From positions 35,681 to 99,680 of the forward strand of contig JADFHN010000003.1 in the NCBI GenBank assembly GCA_022567155.1: DNA of 64,000 nt. Reading direction: 5' to 3'. Shown here piece after piece: positions 1 through 8,200 of the stretch. The notes beneath the pieces are model-generated. The model had not been told where the DNA came from, did no database searches, and saw only the letters and a program-made list of their open reading frames with translations. Numbering within the stretch: the first letter of the stretch is position 1; each line of letters opens with the position of its first letter. The position numbers were made by a program, and so were the translations under genes. This stretch comes from Bacteroidota bacterium (GTDB lineage Bacteria; Bacteroidota; Bacteroidia; Cytophagales; Cyclobacteriaceae).

Positions 1-1113
1 TTCACCATTGCGTCCCATTATCGCCTGAAACAAGTCAGATTGTTCGGTTTTCGTAGGCAATCCGGTTGACGGACCACCACGCTGCACGTTAATGATCACC
101 ATGGGTAATTCGAGGATCATGCCCAATCCCATGGCTTCTGTTTTCAATGCAATGCCCGGCCCCGATGATGCAGTAACGGCAAGAGCACCGCCATAGCTGG
201 CTCCAATTACGGACGTCATGGCAGCTATTTCATCTTCGGCCTGAAATGTCTTTACCCCGTAGTTCTTGTACCTTGATAAAAAGTGAAGCACATCCGAAGC
301 AGGCGTAATGGGATAACTGCCATAAAACAAATCAAGACCCGATTTTTTTGCGGCCACTACAAGGCCTATCGCCGTAGCCTGGTTGCCCATTATATTGCGA
401 TATACTCCTTTTGGCAATTGAGCCGGTTTAACTTCATACCTTGATATAAATGCTTCTGATGTTTCTCCGAAGTTATAACCTGCTTTCAATACGGTTATAT
501 TTGCATCCCGGACCACCGGATTGCTTTTAAATTTTTGTTTAAGAAATTTGAAAGTATTGTCAAGTGTCTGGCTGTACATCCAGTATATATAACCCAATAC
601 AAACATGTTTTTACTCCTGTCAATATCTTTAATACCCATTTCGGAGTCTTTCAAGGACTCACGGGTAAGTTTAGTGATATCTATCTTATGGAGTGAATAA
701 TCATCGAGGCTTCCGTCTTCCAGTGGATTCTGGCCATCAATATATTCGGCAAGCCGCAGGTTTTTCTTATCAAACCCATCGGTATTCACAATGATCACCC
801 CTCCCTTTTTCAGATCATTCAAATTTACCTTAAGTGCTGCGGAGTTCATTACAACCAATACGTCATATTCGTCTCCTGCTGTGAATATGGCATTACTGCC
901 AAATTTCAACTGAAACCCGGATACTCCTGCGAGGGTTCCTCGCGGTGCTCTGATCTCGGCAGGAAAGCTTGGAAATGTAGAAATATCAGCCCCGACAAAA
1001 CCTACTGTTTCGGAAAACTGGCCACCCGTAAGTTGGATTCCGTCGCCAGAATCGCCGGCAAAGAGGATTACCATCTCTTTTACTAATTCTTTCGCTTCTT
1101 TTGTAGCTGACAT
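1..1113 (-). CDS. korA: 2-oxoacid:ferredoxin oxidoreductase, fused gamma-alpha subunit (C-terminus outside window)
   Basis: The reading frame starts at an ATG at 1113 and runs off the left edge, so only the first 371 residues are seen. Residues about 12-200 look like the gamma (catalytic-domain) module with the GDSGDGIQLTGG motif. The alpha pyrimidine-binding domain follows, with YPITPAS at 267-273 and AEDEIAAM near 292. This gamma-alpha fusion is typical of KorA, which with KorB makes or uses succinyl-CoA from 2-oxoglutarate and ferredoxin in the cytoplasm. KorB would be expected just outside the window. A pyruvate- or branched-chain-specific homologue cannot be excluded from this part alone. 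Confidence 0.9.
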   Translation of the reverse strand, partial: MSATKEAKELVKEMVILFAGDSGDGIQLTGGQFSETVGFVGADISTFPSFPAEIRAPRGTLAGVSGFQLKFGSNAIFTAGDEYDVLVVMNSAALKVNLNDLKKGGVIIVNTDGFDKKNLRLAEYIDGQNPLEDGSLDDYSLHKIDITKLTRESLKDSEMGIKDIDRSKNMFVLGYIYWMYSQTLDNTFKFLKQKFKSNPVVRDANITVLKAGYNFGETSEAFISRYEVKPAQLPKGVYRNIMGNQATAIGLVVAAKKSGLDLFYGSYPITPASDVLHFLSRYKNYGVKTFQAEDEIAAMTSVIGASYGGALAVTASSGPGIALKTEAMGLGMILELPMVIINVQRGGPSTGLPTKTEQSDLFQAIMGRNGE

Positions 1114-1290
1114 GAAATTGTATAATTAAAGCGTGAAGTTAAATACCTGAAATGTAATGTTTAGAAATATGTAAATAAACATTTTAAAATTTATTAATAA
1201 GCTATTATTTTCTTGATCCACCCTATTGATCTATTATTTCTCATTTCATTCTTTTCAACCTTTACGGGTACTGTCAATTCGTTTACGAAA

Positions 1291-1545
1291 TTAAAAATTC
1301 CCCTCCCTGGAGGGGTTAGGGGTGGGTAACTTGTGCCTGATCCATAGCTCAATCTCTTCCAATAAATCACTTTAGATAGATTTTATTTCCATTTCATCAA
1401 TGCGCAAAAACTTCACCCCAAGTAATTTCAGTTTGTTTTGACCCTTATCATCATTGTGGATTACTCCTTCGTAACCATGAGAGTCCCCATAAATTTTAAT
1501 TGCAAACGGTATTATTTTTAGCTTATAAGTGTTTAATTGTCTTCT
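1291..1545 (-). pseudogene. DUF559 (endonuclease-like) C-terminal remnant with repeat-derived tail
   Basis: Translated on the minus strand, this stretch reads IKIYGDSHGYEGV, then QNKLKLLGVKFLRIDEME, which matches the end of DUF559 proteins (very short patch repair-like nuclease fold). There is an in-frame TAA near 1373 and no start or N-terminal half, so the gene is dead. The last codons before the stop (KLPTPNPSREGNF) are the translation of the CCCCTCC..GGGGTTAGGGGTGGG repeat, so the repeat forms the C-terminal tail. The rest of the gap 1114-1719 holds a second GC-rich palindromic patch near 1556-1610 and no other gene that I can see. Confidence 0.6.
1300..1327. repeat. GC-rich dispersed repeat (CCCCTCC / GGGGTTAGGGGTGGGT)
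   Basis: A CCCCTCC-CTGG-AGGGG hairpin is followed by TTAGGGGTGGGT. A reverse-oriented relative (AACCCACCCCCTACCCCTCC) lies at 7236-7265, and degenerate pieces are visible near 1556-1568 and 38222-38250. It lies at the 3' end of the DUF559 remnant. It is one of several short dispersed repeat families in this window. Confidence 0.6.
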
Positions 1546-1719
1546 ACCCTTTTAGAACCCACCCCTGTTTCCCATCCCTGCCTGCCGGCAGGCACTGCGC
1601 CGGAGGGGGCTTCATAACGATTATTAATTCAACTATGTTTTGCACTTATCTTCGCTATTGACCCTTTCAATAAACTCAGCTAAAAATAATGAATCAAAAT
1701 TACTAAAGTTTTGGAATTT

Positions 1720-2388
1720 TTACAGGTGACCTTTAAAATAGAATTTTATGTATTTTATCATGTTTCCTCCTGCCGAAAATTCTTGTTCATATTTAGTTTT
1801 TATATTATAATGCTCAGCCAGCAACGTAGAATTGTACAAGTCGTCGGTTGCATTAAGAATATGCACGTCCGGCCTGTTTTGAAGGACTTCCATTGTATAT
1901 TGATACAGGCCGGTATTGTCTGTTTTTAACCTCAGAAAACCACCGGGTTTTATCAGTTGTTTATACATTTCCAAAAAACGTGGACAGGTCAGGCGCCTCC
2001 GTTCATCGCTGTTCTTAGGTCGCGGATCCGGATGAATAATCCATAACCCGGAAACCTCATGATTGCTGAAATAATCCCCGAGATTCTGAATATGCACCCT
2101 CAGAAAGGCTGCATTAAGCAAGTTTTCCTTCTCCGCCTGCTGACTTCCAGCCCATATTCTTGCCCCTTTAATATCCACACCGATAAAATTCATGTCAGGA
2201 AATTTTCGTGCCAGCCCAATCGTATATTCACCTCTGCCACAAGCCAGTTCCAGTACAATATCATTATCGTTATGGAAATATAATTTATTCCACTTTCCTT
2301 TCAGTTTATCAAAAAGTGGCTTACCGGGTTGCAACACATGCCTGTTAGCGGCATTATCAGCAAATTTTGCGGTTTTACTGCGCCCCAT
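1720..2388 (-). CDS. trmB: tRNA (guanine-N7-)-methyltransferase TrmB
   Basis: A 222-residue cytoplasmic enzyme that methylates G46 of tRNA with S-adenosylmethionine. The SAM-binding segment LELACGRGEYTIGLA lies near residues 46-60, and the family signature HPDPRPKNSDERRRL near 118-132. The latter matches the usual H-F/P-P-D-P-W-x-K-x-R-H-x-x-R-R pattern, with Arg in place of Trp. The length fits the family. It lies 45 bp downstream of folC on the same strand and may be co-transcribed with it. Confidence 0.93.
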   Translation of the reverse strand: MGRSKTAKFADNAANRHVLQPGKPLFDKLKGKWNKLYFHNDNDIVLELACGRGEYTIGLARKFPDMNFIGVDIKGARIWAGSQQAEKENLLNAAFLRVHIQNLGDYFSNHEVSGLWIIHPDPRPKNSDERRRLTCPRFLEMYKQLIKPGGFLRLKTDNTGLYQYTMEVLQNRPDVHILNATDDLYNSTLLAEHYNIKTKYEQEFSAGGNMIKYIKFYFKGHL

Positions 2389-2433
2389 TGGTAATTATTT
2401 ATTGATTTATTGATTTATTTAATTTTCATTCTA

Positions 2434-3708
2434 TTAAATGTCTTTGATTTCTGCAACAACAAAAGTGCTGCCTCCAATGAATATCAAATCATCGGAATGG
2501 GCCTGTTTGATAGCTTCGGTGATTGCCCTGTCCACATTTTTTATTATGCTGCCTTTAAGGCCTGCCTTTTTTGCAGCCGTATGTAAGCGTTCTGCCGGCA
2601 TGCCACGTGGTATATCCGGTTTGCAAAAATAATAGCTGGCATGTTTAGGCAAAAGGCTGCAAATTTTTACTGCATCCTTGTCATCTACCATGCCCCATAC
2701 CATATGAAGTTTCCGAAATTGAAGCTTATTAATTTCCTTAATTACTTCATTAATACCGGCAATATTATGGGCTGTATCACAGATAGTTAAAGGTTTATCA
2801 TAAATCACCTGCCATCTTCCTTTAAAATGGGTTAGCTTTTGAAAATCGCACAATCCGTGAGTGACAGCATCTTCCTCAATATTATATTGCTTCCTGCGCA
2901 GTAATTCCGTAACAGCCAAAACACCCGGTATGTTTTTCAATTGATATTCAGGCAGGTAATTTGTTTCTGAAATACATACGATCTGCTTGTTATGGTTATC
3001 AAATAATCGTGTGCCGGTGTCATCCCACGTGTAAATGGTATCCGCAAATGTGATGGAAGCATTTTTTTCGGACGCAATGCGTTTAAACACATCCGTGGTT
3101 TGTATGTCTGATTCACTTATCACTACCGGTGTATTCCTTTTTATGATACCACCCTTTTCTACTGCAATTTTAGTTATTGTGTTTCCCAGCATCTGCGTAT
3201 GATCGAGGCTGATATTGGTAATGAGCACTACTTCCGGATTCAGGATGTTGGTAGAATCAAGCCTTCCCCCCAGGCCGGTTTCCACTATTGCTATATCAAC
3301 ATTCTGCCTTGCGAAATATTCAAAAGCCATCGCTACCGACATTTCAAAAAATGACGGCTTTATCTGTTCTAATAACTCTTTATTTCCCGCTACAATACGC
3401 GTAACTTCTGATTCGGGAATTTCTCGGCCATTAATTTTAATCCTTTCGGTGAAGTTCTTCAAATGTGGTGAGGTGTACAGACCTGTTTTATAGCCGGCTA
3501 CATGCAATATAGCCGCCAGCATATGTGCACTGCTCCCCTTGCCATTTGTGCCGGCTATGTGTACACTGCGAAACCTATCCTGCGGATTACCTAATGCTTT
3601 GCACAAAAGCCTGATGTTGGTAAGGTCTTTTTTGACCGCAATGGTCCCCACCCGCTGATACATTGGTAATGCACTATATAAAAATTCAAGTGTTTCATCG
3701 TAATTCAC
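2434..3708 (-). CDS. folC: bifunctional folylpolyglutamate / dihydrofolate synthase
   Basis: A 424-residue Mur ligase-type enzyme. It adds glutamate to dihydropteroate and to folates in the cytoplasm, using ATP. The P-loop GTNGKGS is at 53-59. SPHLKNFTERIKING follows at about 80, the central nucleotide and metal site NISLDHTQMLG is near 167, and a C-terminal Mur ligase lobe contains TICDTAHNIAG. All signature parts are present and the length is normal. TrmB follows after a 45 bp gap. Upstream lies the foreign-looking cassette region, so folC is probably the first gene of its own short transcript. Confidence 0.95.
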   Translation of the reverse strand: MNYDETLEFLYSALPMYQRVGTIAVKKDLTNIRLLCKALGNPQDRFRSVHIAGTNGKGSSAHMLAAILHVAGYKTGLYTSPHLKNFTERIKINGREIPESEVTRIVAGNKELLEQIKPSFFEMSVAMAFEYFARQNVDIAIVETGLGGRLDSTNILNPEVVLITNISLDHTQMLGNTITKIAVEKGGIIKRNTPVVISESDIQTTDVFKRIASEKNASITFADTIYTWDDTGTRLFDNHNKQIVCISETNYLPEYQLKNIPGVLAVTELLRRKQYNIEEDAVTHGLCDFQKLTHFKGRWQVIYDKPLTICDTAHNIAGINEVIKEINKLQFRKLHMVWGMVDDKDAVKICSLLPKHASYYFCKPDIPRGMPAERLHTAAKKAGLKGSIIKNVDRAITEAIKQAHSDDLIFIGGSTFVVAEIKDI

Positions 3709-4010
3709 GCTGCGAAATTATACGATCCGTTGGACAACACGAACATATCATGGGTAATTGGGTTAAAATAAGATTGGGCCTAAAACGGATGTTTCATATA
3801 CAAAACATGAGGTATTTTATGAAATCCATAAGGTTGATGGATGTAGTGCAGGAATGAAAAACAGTCGCATTTCATCAGAAAATCCAAAAGATGGCTAAAA
3901 GGAACTTACTACTGCAAAACATGGTGGATAAAATGCAATTTTCATTATATTTAAGGTAGCAACGGGCATGTATATGCAGCTAAGGGCATAGCGTGGCTGT
4001 TAGACAATCG
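3709..4010. other. non-coding stretch ending in a cassette boundary
   Basis: No convincing gene is present; the open frame overlapping folC here has no recognisable content. The right end contains an imperfect repeat-rich stretch (GCAACGGGCATG .. GGGCATAGCGTGGCTGTTAGACAATCG). It ends at G4010, immediately before TTAGCA, the inferred first bases of the neighbouring gene cassette. A GTTGGAC heptamer at 3729-3735 fits the integron GTTRRRY consensus but has no partner that I could find. Confidence 0.4.
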
Positions 4011-5224
4011 TTAGCAAAAATTAAAACAACAACTAAATCAATTTAATAAGTAAAAAAATGGAAACAATGAAAGAAAAACAAGTATCTCCTTCTAACATAA
4101 TGCAAATTGGAATGGGGTTTTGGGCATCAAAAACACTTCTCACAGCGGTTAATATGAACTTGTTCACTCACTTGATAAAAGGGGAGTTATCCGGACAGGA
4201 CATTAAAACGAAATTAGACCTACATGAAAGAGGGCTTTATGATTTTTTGGACACCTTGGTTGCATTAGGTTTTTTGAAAAGAAGTGGACTAAAGGAAACC
4301 TCTATGTACAGCAACTCAGAAGATACAGACCTATTTCTCGACAAGAATAAACCAAGCTATGTTGGTGGTATGTTAGAAATGTGCAATAACAGGTTATATG
4401 CCTTTTGGAATGATTTTGAAGAAGGATTAAAAACAGGATTACCACAAAATGAAACGAAAACCGGAGGTAAACCACTTTTTGAAGAATTATATGCCAATGA
4501 AGAAAAACTTAGAGAATTTTTAAAAGCAATGGGTGGATTACAAATGGGAAATTTCATGGCTTTTGCAAACAAGTTTGATTTTTCCAGCTATACTACGCTG
4601 TGCGATATAGGAGGTGCAGGAGGATATCTGGCCGCACAGGTAGCCATGAATAATGCCCACATGAAGTGTATTTCCTTCGACTTGCCTCCAGTAGAGCCGG
4701 TTGCCACAGAAAATATTAATATGTTGGAGCTAAGCGATAAAGTATCTATTCAATCAGGAGATTTTCTCAAGGAGGACTTGCCAAAAGCTGATATTATTAC
4801 CATGGGAAATATTTTACATGATTGGGGTATTGAAGACAAGAAAATGCTAATCAAGAAAGGATATGACGCACTACCACAAGGAGGATCATTGGTGGTTATC
4901 GAGAACATTATAGATGATAATCGAAGTGAAAATGCTTTTGGACTAATGATGTCATTGAATATGTTAATAGAAACACCCGAAGGGTTTGACTTTTCTGCAG
5001 CGGACTTTGATGGCTGGGCAAAAGAAATTGGTTTTACACAAACCTCCAAAATGCCATTGACCGGACCTTCAAGTGCTGTAATCGCTATAAAGTAAAACTT
5101 TTGCTAACAAGGGCTAAAAAAACATAGGGCGAACAGTGTTTAAGCAAGTTTTCTGCTTTTAACAAACTTACTGCTCGGCTGAAAGTTCAGTACTATTAAA
5201 GCCACACGTTTTTTAGCCGGAACG
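4011..5224 (+). mobile_element. putative integron-type gene cassette carrying a methyltransferase
   Basis: The element begins with G|TTAGCA at 4010-4016. After the gene it contains TGCTAAC at 5102-5108, the exact reverse complement of GTTAGCA. In integron cassettes the first bases of a cassette pair with the R'' core of its own attC site, so this is the expected signature. The cassette would end at G5224 of ACGTTGTCGG, and the next cassette would begin TTGTCGG. It holds one promoterless-looking gene with short flanks. No integrase gene lies beside it, so it would be an orphan cassette (CALIN-like). The identification rests on pattern logic, not on a search. Confidence 0.55.
4058..5095 (+). 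CDS. SAM-dependent O-methyltransferase (Methyltransf_2 family)
   Basis: A 345-residue protein with an N-terminal winged-helix dimerisation region (residues about 10-100). The SAM-binding domain carries DIGGAGGYLA near 185 and the LHDWGIEDKKMLIKKGYDAL block that contains the catalytic-type HDW histidine. It resembles hydroxyindole/acetylserotonin-type and carotenoid or polyketide O-methyltransferases. The substrate cannot be told from sequence. It sits alone between the attC-like junctions at 4010 and 5102-5231, which suggests acquisition as a cassette. The ATG at 4058 is preceded by an A-rich leader without a clear Shine-Dalgarno sequence, as is usual in this phylum. Confidence 0.85.
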   Translation: METMKEKQVSPSNIMQIGMGFWASKTLLTAVNMNLFTHLIKGELSGQDIKTKLDLHERGLYDFLDTLVALGFLKRSGLKETSMYSNSEDTDLFLDKNKPSYVGGMLEMCNNRLYAFWNDFEEGLKTGLPQNETKTGGKPLFEELYANEEKLREFLKAMGGLQMGNFMAFANKFDFSSYTTLCDIGGAGGYLAAQVAMNNAHMKCISFDLPPVEPVATENINMLELSDKVSIQSGDFLKEDLPKADIITMGNILHDWGIEDKKMLIKKGYDALPQGGSLVVIENIIDDNRSENAFGLMMSLNMLIETPEGFDFSAADFDGWAKEIGFTQTSKMPLTGPSSAVIAIK

Positions 5225-5231
5225 TTGTCGG
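5102..5231 (+). other. attC-like recombination site
   Basis: About 130 bp with imperfect dyad symmetry. TGCTAAC (R''-like) is followed by AAGGGCTAAAAAAAC, and GTTTTTTAGCC with GGAACGTTGTCGG closes the site. GGCTAAAAAAC at the left pairs with GTTTTTTAGCC (5208-5218) at the right. The size and two-arm layout resemble large chromosomal-integron attC sites, such as Vibrio VCRs, and related sites in Bacteroidota. The crossover would be G5224|T5225. The site separates two unrelated accessory genes. Confidence 0.5.
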
Positions 5232-5251
5232 AAAATTATAAATAAAACAAA

Positions 5252-5797
5252 ATGAACAACCTGACTAAAATTCTGCTGTTGACAATGTTGACAGCCAGTT
5301 GCAATACAGCAACCAATACAAATGACCTTAAGGACGGCAAAACAGATACCCCTAAACAAAAAGTAACAGTTATGAATGACACAACACCAAAAGTTACAGG
5401 CATAGGAGGCATTTTCTTCCGGTCTATAAATCCTCAGGAAATAAGGGAATGGTATGGTGCAAACTTAGGACTGGCAATAGATGACAACGGCTCGCCATTC
5501 GAATTCAGAAACGCAAACAGACCAGAGGAAATCAATTATCTCAGATGGAGCCCGTTTGAGGAAGGAACAGACTATTTCAAGCCGTCAGAGAAAGAATTCA
5601 TGATTAACTACAGAGTACAGAATATTGAAGGGCTGGTAAAAAAACTCAGAGATAATGGCGTCACCATAGTGGATGATATTGAGGAATTTGAATATGGAAA
5701 GTTTGTACATATCATGGACCCTGAAGGAAACAAAATTGAACTATGGGAACCTATCGACAGCTTTTTCACTCAAATGGGAGGGATAACAACTAAATGA
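5252..5797 (+). CDS. VOC (glyoxalase/bleomycin-resistance fold) lipoprotein
   Basis: A 181-residue protein. Residues 1-17 form a lipoprotein signal with lipobox LTASC, so it should be anchored in the envelope. Residues about 48-170 form a VOC fold, ending in the strand motif DPEGNKIELWEP that supplies a conserved metal-ligand-type Glu. VOC proteins include lyases, dioxygenases and drug-binding proteins, and the activity here is unknown. An exported VOC protein is unusual. It follows the attC-like site directly and would be the second cassette; a degenerate CGACAA at 5814-5819 could be the relic of its own site. It converges on the TonB-like gene. Confidence 0.8.
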   Translation: MNNLTKILLLTMLTASCNTATNTNDLKDGKTDTPKQKVTVMNDTTPKVTGIGGIFFRSINPQEIREWYGANLGLAIDDNGSPFEFRNANRPEEINYLRWSPFEEGTDYFKPSEKEFMINYRVQNIEGLVKKLRDNGVTIVDDIEEFEYGKFVHIMDPEGNKIELWEPIDSFFTQMGGITTK

Positions 5798-5872
5798 CGA
5801 TGGTTATGGACGACAAACTACACCCATTCCTAAAAATGGTTGAACACAAGGAGAATAAAAAAGAAAAAAGCG

Positions 5873-6730
5873 CTACCTCGACTTGATAATAAAGGTGATT
5901 TTACCAGTTGAAATCGGGGCTGGAGGTAAATTGTCAGTTTTGCTGAATGTGAGTTTTTCCACTTCTGCTTTGTAAATCTTTTCAACGGACGGACTCACCG
6001 TTTTTTCCAGTGTTTTTATCGAAATGATCTCACCCTGATCATCGATTTTTATTTCAAACACAATTCTTCCAATTTCATTAGAAGTATCGTTGGGCTCAGG
6101 TTTAAAATCCCATATCCATCCGGCCAGTTCGAGTGATGATCCGCCACCGCCACCGGGTTTGCCGTAGAGCGCCCGCTCATCAATTACTCCCTGTACATAA
6201 CCCTGGTCTCCGGTTTCATCGGTTTTATCTCCCTGATTAGCAGTAACTGGTGTGTTTTCTTTGCCTTTATCGCTTTCCGGCACTACTTTCTCTTCTTCCG
6301 TTTTTTCTTCGGATTCAACCGGAACGGGTTCCTCTTTTGCTATTGTTTCTTCGACAACATCCGTATCTTCCGTTTTTTCTTCAACAACATCCTCACTTTC
6401 ATCGTCCTCAAACACTTCCGTTACCTCTTCCACAACAGGTTCGCCAATAACTTCGGGTTCTGGTTCTTCTTCCGGGCTTTCTTCCGGCTGTGTTTCTTCA
6501 GGCTCCGCTTCTACTTTATTTTCTATCTGTTTTACCGGCGTTTCAGGTTGCACTTCTCCTGTTCCTGACTGGTCAACCCCGAAATTCAATACGATTCCGT
6601 ACTCGGGCAGGGGGGGATCCGGTTCCTGCCAGGCCGTCAAAAAGGCAAAAAGAAGCAATAACAGGGTGTGTACAGTCAGAGAAACTATCATACCCACACG
6701 CTTGTTCTTCTTTTCTTCCAACGAAGTCAT
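5873..6730 (-). CDS. TonB/TolA-like energy transducer
   Basis: A 285-residue protein with a cytoplasmic tip and one membrane helix at about 14-36 (VSLTVHTLLLLLFAFL). A long periplasmic Glu/Pro/Val-rich spacer spans about 60-170. A folded C-terminal domain of about 80 residues follows (GRIVFEIKIDDQGEI...), resembling the TonB/TolA C-terminal fold. It lies 25 bp after exbD on the same strand, so it should work with ExbB-ExbD to carry proton-motive force to the outer membrane. The acidic rather than basic spacer is notable. A Tol-like role in envelope integrity is as likely as a role in nutrient uptake. Confidence 0.85.
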   Translation of the reverse strand: MTSLEEKKNKRVGMIVSLTVHTLLLLLFAFLTAWQEPDPPLPEYGIVLNFGVDQSGTGEVQPETPVKQIENKVEAEPEETQPEESPEEEPEPEVIGEPVVEEVTEVFEDDESEDVVEEKTEDTDVVEETIAKEEPVPVESEEKTEEEKVVPESDKGKENTPVTANQGDKTDETGDQGYVQGVIDERALYGKPGGGGGSSLELAGWIWDFKPEPNDTSNEIGRIVFEIKIDDQGEIISIKTLEKTVSPSVEKIYKAEVEKLTFSKTDNLPPAPISTGKITFIIKSR

Positions 6731-6755
6731 AACATGACAAAATTAACGATAAAAC

Positions 6756-7145
6756 CTAATTGGGTTTGGTTGCAATTGAAACCTTTGCATTTAATGACGT
6801 AGCAATCCCGGCTAGTTCTACCAGAAATCCGCTGGGAACACTTTTATCGATATGCAAAGACACATTTCCTTCCTGCCCGTCGAGTTCTTTGCGCAACGCA
6901 TTTTCCAGGTCTTTTTTGTTTATGGGCCTGTCATTCACATAATACTTCAGATCTTCGGTAATGGTTACCGTTACTTTCTGCAATGTAATCTTCGAACTTT
7001 TACTGGTAGGCAGGTTTACAGGCAAACCTGACGGGGTGATAAACGATGATGTAAGCATGAAAAAGATCAGCAGCAAAAATATAATATCGGTCATGGATGA
7101 CATGCTGAAAGAACTGTCAACCTTATGCTTTGATTGTAAATCCAT
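6756..7145 (-). CDS. exbD: ExbD/TolR-family biopolymer transporter
   Basis: A 129-residue protein with a single membrane helix at about 22-40. The helix begins MTDIIFLLLIFFMLTSS and contains the conserved proton-carrying Asp. A periplasmic domain of about 85 residues follows. The length and layout are typical of ExbD/TolR. The partner ExbB lies upstream across a 169 bp gap that holds one copy of the GC-rich dispersed repeat (7236-7265). The TonB-like gene follows closely. Whether it serves a TonB or a Tol system cannot be decided from sequence. Confidence 0.92.
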   Translation of the reverse strand: MDLQSKHKVDSSFSMSSMTDIIFLLLIFFMLTSSFITPSGLPVNLPTSKSSKITLQKVTVTITEDLKYYVNDRPINKKDLENALRKELDGQEGNVSLHIDKSVPSGFLVELAGIATSLNAKVSIATKPN

Positions 7146-7235
7146 TTTAGTTTCTAATTAGTGTTTGTCTATAAAGTCGTTTATTCAAAGAAAAATTGCC
7201 GTGTCTGAAGGCAGGCAGGAATGATTTTATTTATA

Positions 7236-7265
7236 AACCCACCCCCTACCCCTCCGAAGAGGGGA
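7236..7265. repeat. GC-rich dispersed repeat, second copy
   Basis: AACCCACCCCCTACCCCTCC followed by GAAGAGGGG is the reverse-strand counterpart of the repeat at 1300-1327. It sits in the exbB-exbD gap and forms a small hairpin (CCCCTCC/GAGGGG) that could weaken read-through between the two genes. Confidence 0.55.
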
Positions 7266-7314
7266 TTTATGGTATTCTATTTTTCTTTATCGCATGTCTA
7301 TTGACAGAATCTAA

Positions 7315-7995
7315 TTACTGTGGTTCCTGCAATAAATCTATAAACTCCACGGAGTTATACTCCATTTTATGTACGAGTTTCTGCACTCTTGTCACGAGGT
7401 AGTTATACCCCAGATAAGCAAGAATACCTACAACCAGACCTGCGGCTGTAGTTATCATGGCTTCGTATATTCCTTGCGACAACAACTTCGGGCTTACCGA
7501 ACCTTCTTCTTGAGCAATCGCAATAAATGCTTTGATCATACCTATTACGGTACCCAGAAAGCCAAGCATAGGCGCAGCGCCTGCAATGGTTGCCAGTATC
7601 GAAAGGTTTTTCTCAAGCCGGTATATTTCAATTTTTCCCACATTTTCGATAGAAACTTCAATATTTTTCAGTGAACTGCCGATCCGTGAAACACCCTTTT
7701 CGATCATCCTGGCAATGGGTGAATCTACATGAGCGCACTGAATTTTAGCACCTTCTATATCACCACGGGTCACTTTGTCACGTATTTCATCGATAAAGTT
7801 ATCCGGAGTTCTGGAAGCCGATTTAATCGTACGGTACCTTTCTACAAATACATAGACGGCTACGACTGAAAGGAGCAGGATGATAATCAGTACAAAACCT
7901 CCTTTTGAGAGCAAATCCAGCACCGTAAGCGTATTGCCTCCTGCCTCTGTGGCCAGTGTATCTGCAACAGAGGTTGTAATTTGAAGTATTTCCAT
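7315..7995 (-). CDS. exbB: MotA/TolQ/ExbB proton channel protein
   Basis: A 226-residue inner-membrane protein with three helices at about 31-54, 128-155 and 175-200. The second contains the family's GAAPMLGFLGTVIGMIKAF and the third AMITTAAGLVVGILAY. These match the MotA/TolQ/ExbB consensus. It should form the pentameric channel around ExbD and energise the TonB-like protein downstream. It follows the SPOR gene on the same strand after a 205 bp gap that contains a dispersed repeat copy. Confidence 0.93.
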   Translation of the reverse strand: MEILQITTSVADTLATEAGGNTLTVLDLLSKGGFVLIIILLLSVVAVYVFVERYRTIKSASRTPDNFIDEIRDKVTRGDIEGAKIQCAHVDSPIARMIEKGVSRIGSSLKNIEVSIENVGKIEIYRLEKNLSILATIAGAAPMLGFLGTVIGMIKAFIAIAQEEGSVSPKLLSQGIYEAMITTAAGLVVGILAYLGYNYLVTRVQKLVHKMEYNSVEFIDLLQEPQ

Positions 7996-8047
7996 TAATT
8001 TTAAAAATTGGTTCTACTGTTATTTTGGTAGAAATGATTAACTATAT

Positions 8048-8200
8048 AAATGCATAAATGATTGAATGCGAAAATATTTACAATTGCTCCTTGTGAATAT
8101 ATCTTTCCCTGTCATCCTTCACTATAAAAATTTATTTAAACATTTAAGCATTTTAGCATTCGGTTAAAAATCCATTCTTCATTAAATTCGTGGTAAAGCC
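8048..8200. repeat. about 153 bp dispersed repeat, copy 1
   Basis: This stretch aligns over its whole length with 29441-29592. Shared blocks include an AAATG-TAAA-GATT-AATG start, TATCTTTCC--GTCATCCT, AAAAATTTATTT, TTTTAGCATTCG-TTA-AAATCCA and AATTCGTG-TAAAGCC. It ends directly at the stop codon of the SPOR gene. No protein reading is obvious. Function unknown. Confidence 0.6.

Noticed and set aside
6250..6737. Ser/Thr-rich and Leu-rich open frames opposite the TonB-like gene
   Set aside because: They mirror the Glu/Pro-rich spacer of the real gene and have no signal, homology or promoter of their own.
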